Shown here piece by piece: positions 6,628 through 8,203 of a DNA stretch of 8,203 nt (its first letter is position 1; each line of letters opens with the position of its first letter). The translations under genes and the position numbers were made by a program. The notes under the pieces are model-generated. The model was given only the letters and a program-made list of their open reading frames with translations. It did not search any database and was not told where the DNA came from. The stretch spans positions 1-8,203 of the forward strand of contig DATFFC010000162.1 in NCBI GenBank assembly GCA_035250505.1, given 5' to 3'. Source of the stretch: DASSBQ01 sp035250505 (GTDB lineage: Bacteria; Nitrospirota; Nitrospiria; Nitrospirales; Nitrospiraceae).

Positions 6628-7356
6628 ATGGCTGCCCCCGTCGTAGAAGTCCGCAATCTGACCAAGCGCTTCGGAGAATTCACCGCCGTCAACGGGATCT
6701 CGTTCGAGATACGGCCGGGGGAGATCTTGGGATTGCTGGGACCGAACGGCGCCGGGAAGACGACGACGATCCAGATGCTGTTGGGACTGGTCACGCCGAC
6801 ATCCGGATCGATCCGCATGTTCGGTCATGATCTGGCGACGCATCGCGAGGAGATTTTGCAGCAGGTCAATTTTTCCTCCACCTACATTTCCATGCCGTAT
6901 GCCTTGACGGTGGAGGAAAATCTGAAAGTCGTGGGCGGGCTGTACGGGTTGACCGCTATTGGGCAACGTATCGACGATGTCGTGAAGAAGCTCGAAATGG
7001 AAGACATCCGGCACAAGCTGACGCGAAAGCTGTCCTCCGGACAAATGACCCGGCTGACCCTGGCCAAGGCCTTCCTCACCGAGCCGAAGATTCTCTTTTT
7101 GGACGAACCGACCGCCAGCCTGGATCCGGACATCGCCCACAAGATTCGGGCGCTGCTGAAAGAAGAGCGGCGGTCCAGCGGGGTCAGCATGCTCTATACC
7201 TCGCACAACATGCGCGAAATGGAAGAGATGTCGGACCGGATCGTGTTTCTCCAGCGGGGCGTGATTGTCGCAGAGGGCACGGCTCAAGAAATCATCACGC
7301 GGTTCGGACAGGCGGATTTGGAAGAAGTGTTTTTGAAGCTGGCGCGGGAACAGTGA
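6628..7356 (+). CDS. ABC transporter ATP-binding protein (ABC-2/NodI-like exporter)
   Basis: This is a 242-residue nucleotide-binding subunit. Motifs in order are Walker A GPNGAGKTT (38-46), signature LSSGQ (136-140), Walker B ILFLDE (155-160), D-loop SLD (164-166) and the switch His193 (TSHNMREME). The region after beta-strand 3 reads VNFSSTYISMP, so the usual Q-loop Gln (normally in a V-P-Q context) is not in its standard place; NodI/ABC-2-type relatives show similar NFSS sequences. The ending, DLEEVFLKLAR, is typical of ABC-2 exporter ATPases. ATG 6628 is preceded by caagg; an in-frame GTG at 6562 would run into the cytochrome gene and is not preferred. It begins 14 bp after the cytochrome gene. 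Its probable permease partner begins only at 8120, beyond a 763-bp non-coding stretch, an unusual distance for such a pair. The substrate is not predictable. Confidence 0.93.
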   Translation: MAAPVVEVRNLTKRFGEFTAVNGISFEIRPGEILGLLGPNGAGKTTTIQMLLGLVTPTSGSIRMFGHDLATHREEILQQVNFSSTYISMPYALTVEENLKVVGGLYGLTAIGQRIDDVVKKLEMEDIRHKLTRKLSSGQMTRLTLAKAFLTEPKILFLDEPTASLDPDIAHKIRALLKEERRSSGVSMLYTSHNMREMEEMSDRIVFLQRGVIVAEGTAQEIITRFGQADLEEVFLKLAREQ

Positions 7357-7401
7357 GGCGTAAGGCGTGAGACGAGAGAGGTTAGATGCGAGATGATAAA
7401 C
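7353..7401 (+). repeat. Seven degenerate heptamers, pattern GNNAGNN
   Basis: Starting in the last codons of the ABC ATPase gene, the sequence reads as seven consecutive 7-mers: GTGAGGC, GTAAGGC, GTGAGAC, GAGAGAG, GTTAGAT, GCGAGAT, GATAAAC. All have G at position 1 and A at position 4, and six of seven have G at position 5. The stop codon of the ATPase falls inside the first unit. The array marks the left edge of the non-coding interval, and the same pattern occurs on the opposite strand at its right edge. Confidence 0.7.
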
Positions 7402-7483
7402 GGCCGACGTGAAGAATATTCTGCTTCCGAGAGGCGGAGCCTTGGCTGACGAACGGGGTGATTCCGCGATCGCTGCTTGCGCG

Positions 7484-7510
7484 CTACACAGCCTCGACTA
7501 GCTGCTGTAG
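7484..7510. other. Hairpin, 9 bp with one bulge
   Basis: ctacacagc (7484-7492) pairs with gctgctgtag (7501-7510), leaving one unpaired base in the right strand and an 8-base loop. The right strand also has a perfect 9-base complement at 7986-7994, outside the closing repeat, so an alternative long-range pairing exists. Confidence 0.6.
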
Positions 7511-7540
7511 TGAACGAAAGACCGGCTGCGGCTCCCCCAG

Positions 7541-7560
7541 CCCCATATCGGAATATGGGG
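7541..7560. other. Perfect 8-bp hairpin with cgga loop
   Basis: ccccatat (7541-7548), loop cgga, atatgggg (7553-7560). This is a compact perfect stem-loop with no T-run on either side, so it does not look like an intrinsic terminator on the + strand. Confidence 0.7.
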
Positions 7561-7564
7561 GATT

Positions 7565-7586
7565 CCGATCTGCCTTCGGCAGTCGG
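7565..7586. other. Hairpin, 9 bp with single-base bulge
   Basis: ccga (7565-7568), bulged t, ctgcc (7570-7574), loop ttc, ggcag (7578-7582), tcgg (7583-7586). It starts four bases after the preceding hairpin. Confidence 0.65.
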
Positions 7587-7595
7587 GCCTCGCTC

Positions 7596-7615
7596 GGTGT
7601 TTCGTTCGACACACC
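7596..7615. other. Short 5-bp hairpin
   Basis: ggtgt (7596-7600) pairs with acacc (7611-7615) around a 10-base loop. Weak alone, but it lies in register between stronger hairpins. Part of its loop (tttcgttc, 7600-7607) is also complementary to gaacgaaa at 7512-7519. Confidence 0.4.
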
Positions 7616-7622
7616 AGCAAGA

Positions 7623-7651
7623 CACTGGGCGCTCACCGGCTCGCGCCCGTG
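7623..7651. other. GC-rich hairpin, 9 bp with single-base bulge
   Basis: cac (7623-7625), bulged t, gggcgc (7627-7632), 10-base loop, gcgccc (7643-7648), gtg (7649-7651). This is one of the most stable stems in the interval. Confidence 0.65.
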
Positions 7652-7687
7652 CGCAAACATGAGGCGATTTATTCATCGCCTCGCGCA
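7650..7687. other. Two-part hairpin with 6-base asymmetric bulge
   Basis: gaggcgat (7661-7668) pairs perfectly with atcgcctc (7675-7682) around the loop ttattc. The stem continues below a one-sided bulge aaacat with tgcgc (7650-7654) and gcgca (7683-7687). The lowest two base pairs compete with the preceding hairpin. Confidence 0.65.
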
Positions 7688-7737
7688 CCTCGGCCGCAAG
7701 GCGCTCAGAGCACCGATCGCGGAACTGGGAGCAACAC

Positions 7738-7868
7738 GAACGGCTTCGCTATCGGCCGCAGCCGGTCTTCACGCCTGCTCCGGCCGTGGCTGGAACGGAT
7801 GCGTGCGAAGGTTTGGCCGTGGCGCCACCTGTCGGTCAGAGGAGCCGTGGCCGATAGCAGCGCCGTTC
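7738..7868. repeat. 17-bp two-part inverted repeat domain
   Basis: gaacggc (7738-7744) pairs with gccgttc (7862-7868). After a symmetric 3x3 internal loop, gctatcggcc (7748-7757) pairs perfectly with ggccgatagc (7849-7858). The enclosed 91 bases contain the core gccgtgg at 7784, 7816 and 7844 (about 30-base spacing) and a 10-base palindrome gtggcgccac (7819-7828). Confidence 0.65.
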
Positions 7869-7875
7869 CGGTAAT

Positions 7876-7938
7876 CCGTGAGGCGCAGCGAGCGAATATG
7901 CCCTATGGGAATAGCGCAGTGGCTTCATCGCATCACGG
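7876..7938. other. Stem 6 + 3 bp closing a 43-base loop
   Basis: ccgtga (7876-7881) pairs with tcacgg (7933-7938). After a 1x1 mismatch, gcg (7883-7885) pairs with cgc (7929-7931). It is the last stem before the right arm of the closing repeat. Confidence 0.5.
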
Positions 7939-7978
7939 GCAACACCGGATGCACGCGCCGTTCGTCAGCCAAAGGCTC

Positions 7979-8090
7979 TACGTCTCTACAGCAGCGTGGA
8001 TGACTGTGTGGAGCGGAACCTTGCCCGGATGGGATACAAATGAAGACCGACACAATTTCCTGAAGAGCCGTTCTGTTTAACACTCGGCTG
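7979..8090. other. Non-coding stretch outside the closing repeat, no clear feature
   Basis: Between the right arm of the long inverted repeat and the right-hand heptamers I find no gene, terminator or strong hairpin. Two weak links exist to the left flank: ctacagcag (7986-7994), complementary to 7502-7510, and gccgtt (8068-8073), complementary to aacggc at 7399-7404. Confidence 0.5.
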
Positions 8091-8111
8091 GTCTCACGTT
8101 TTACATCTTAC
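8091..8111 (-). repeat. Three heptamers of the GNNAGNN pattern on the opposite strand
   Basis: On the + strand the units are gtctcac, gttttac, atcttac, which read on the - strand as GTAAGAT, GTAAAAC, GTGAGAC. They mirror the left-hand array (7353-7401), so the non-coding interval is framed by the same unit type in inverted orientation; cgtgagac (7366-7373) and gtctcacg (8091-8098) form an exact 8-base inverted repeat. Confidence 0.6.
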
Positions 8112-8119
8112 GGGATGAA

Positions 8120-8203
8120 ATGAAGTTGCATCGGATCACGGCATTGGTCATGCGGCATCTCTATCTGTATCGGCGGAGTCTGCCTCGCATGATGGAAATC
8201 TTC
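8120..8203 (+). CDS. ABC-2-type transporter permease, N-terminal fragment (cut by window edge)
   Basis: The 28 codons from ATG 8120 run open to the end of the window. The peptide has a basic amphipathic start with MRHLYLYRRSLPRMMEIF. This arrangement (R-H-L-Y-L-x-R-R-S, then an E-I-F run leading to the first membrane segment) is what I know from ABC-2 exporter permeases. No start codon lies between this ATG and an in-frame stop at 8078, and an earlier ATG at 8115 is out of frame and stops after two codons, so the start is well constrained. The Shine-Dalgarno signal is weak (cggga). It is presumably the partner of the ATPase that ends at 7356, but most of the gene is outside the window. Confidence 0.65.
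   Translation, partial: MKLHRITALVMRHLYLYRRSLPRMMEIF

Larger units (their letters stand above)
7518..7769. repeat. 15-bp perfect inverted repeat enclosing a row of hairpins
   Basis: aagaccggctgcggc (7518-7532) is the exact reverse complement of gccgcagccggtctt (7755-7769). The 222 bases between them contain five hairpins in a row (7541-7687), so the layout would be a multibranched domain closed by this helix. Its right arm overlaps by three bases the left arm of the 7748-7757/7849-7858 stem, so the two full helices cannot coexist in one RNA without trimming and a crossing (pseudoknot-like) arrangement. Confidence 0.65.
7437..7978. other. Candidate large structured non-coding element closed by a 20-nt inverted repeat
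   Basis: Left arm 7437-7456 (gagccttggctgacgaacgg) matches the reverse complement of 7958-7978 perfectly apart from one extra A in the right arm. Just inside, gtg (7458-7460) and tccg (7463-7466) can continue pairing with cgga and cac in the 7946-7953 region. Almost everything between the arms can fold into stems, listed separately. No transposase or credible protein is encoded on either strand, and I see no target-site duplication beside the arms. It could be a large structured RNA made from either strand, or a non-autonomous DNA repeat element. Repeated long-range pairing is seen directly; function is inference. Confidence 0.6.

Noticed and set aside
7541..7560. Possible intrinsic terminator after the ABC ATPase
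   Set aside because: The hairpin is strong but is followed by ggattccg rather than a T-run, and it lies almost 200 bp past the stop codon within a chain of similar stems.
7284..7688. Minus-strand open frame of 134 codons reaching into the ABC ATPase gene
   Set aside because: It is Arg/Ser/Cys-rich, has no recognisable domain, crosses several hairpins and the heptamer array, and overlaps a secure gene. Its composition looks like translation of structured GC-rich non-coding DNA. I cannot exclude that frames like it are annotated as hypothetical proteins in other genomes.
7784..7850. Possible CRISPR-like repeat with about 30-base spacing
   Set aside because: The shared core is only seven bases and the intervening sequences are themselves parts of stems; there is no true repeat-spacer structure and no cas gene.
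7458..7874. Plus-strand open frame of 138 codons in the same interval
   Set aside because: Same reasons; it overlaps the previous frame and contains the arms of several stems.
7437..7978. Insertion sequence or integron-type element with its own enzyme
   Set aside because: Neither strand encodes a transposase, integrase or reverse transcriptase fragment, and no target duplication was seen beside the arms.
7649..8080. Plus-strand open frame of 143 codons in the non-coding interval
   Set aside because: No ribosome binding site, no domain, unbiased composition, and it runs through both arms of inverted repeats.

Overview
The window is a GC-rich, densely coded stretch of bacterial chromosome. 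Every supported gene is on the + strand. The gene set (Tat translocase, molybdenum-cofactor maturation, an Nbp35-like Fe-S carrier and a NapC/NirT-like multiheme cytochrome) and the style of the proteins suggest Nitrospira or a close relative. That assignment is inference from remembered protein style; there is no rRNA or other marker gene here to confirm it.

Layout. Positions 19-1548 encode an exported HtrA/DegP-type protease with an unusual collagen-like Gly-Pro-Pro insert. A 79-bp gap follows (1549-1627), mostly filled by an imperfect inverted repeat built from GTGA-type short units. From 1628 to 7356 seven genes run head to tail with gaps of 12-29 bp or a small overlap, which looks like one operon: tatC, mogA/moaB-like, an Nbp35/Mrp-type P-loop ATPase with extra N-terminal cysteines, moeA, mobB, a hexaheme membrane-anchored cytochrome c, and an ABC-transporter ATPase. 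The first five make a coherent maturation and export kit for a Tat-exported molybdo-enzyme with Fe-S clusters. In Nitrospira the obvious client would be nitrite oxidoreductase or a related DMSO-reductase-family enzyme, but no such enzyme gene is in the window. The cytochrome would sit on the outer face of the membrane as an electron carrier.

From 7357 to 8119 there are 763 bp with no credible protein gene. They separate the ABC ATPase from the start of what looks like its permease (8120 to the window edge, partial). This gap is the most interesting part of the window. It is flanked by degenerate heptamer arrays (pattern GNNAGNN) in opposite orientation. A 20-21-nt inverted repeat (7437-7456 with 7958-7978) closes most of it. 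Inside lie a 15-bp perfect long-range inverted repeat, an 11-bp one, a 17-bp two-part stem and a run of compact local hairpins, several with single-nucleotide bulges. It could be a large structured non-coding RNA or a non-coding mobile/repeat element; the sequence alone does not decide between them, nor which strand would be transcribed.

No tRNA, rRNA, CRISPR array, transposase or classical T-tailed terminator was seen.
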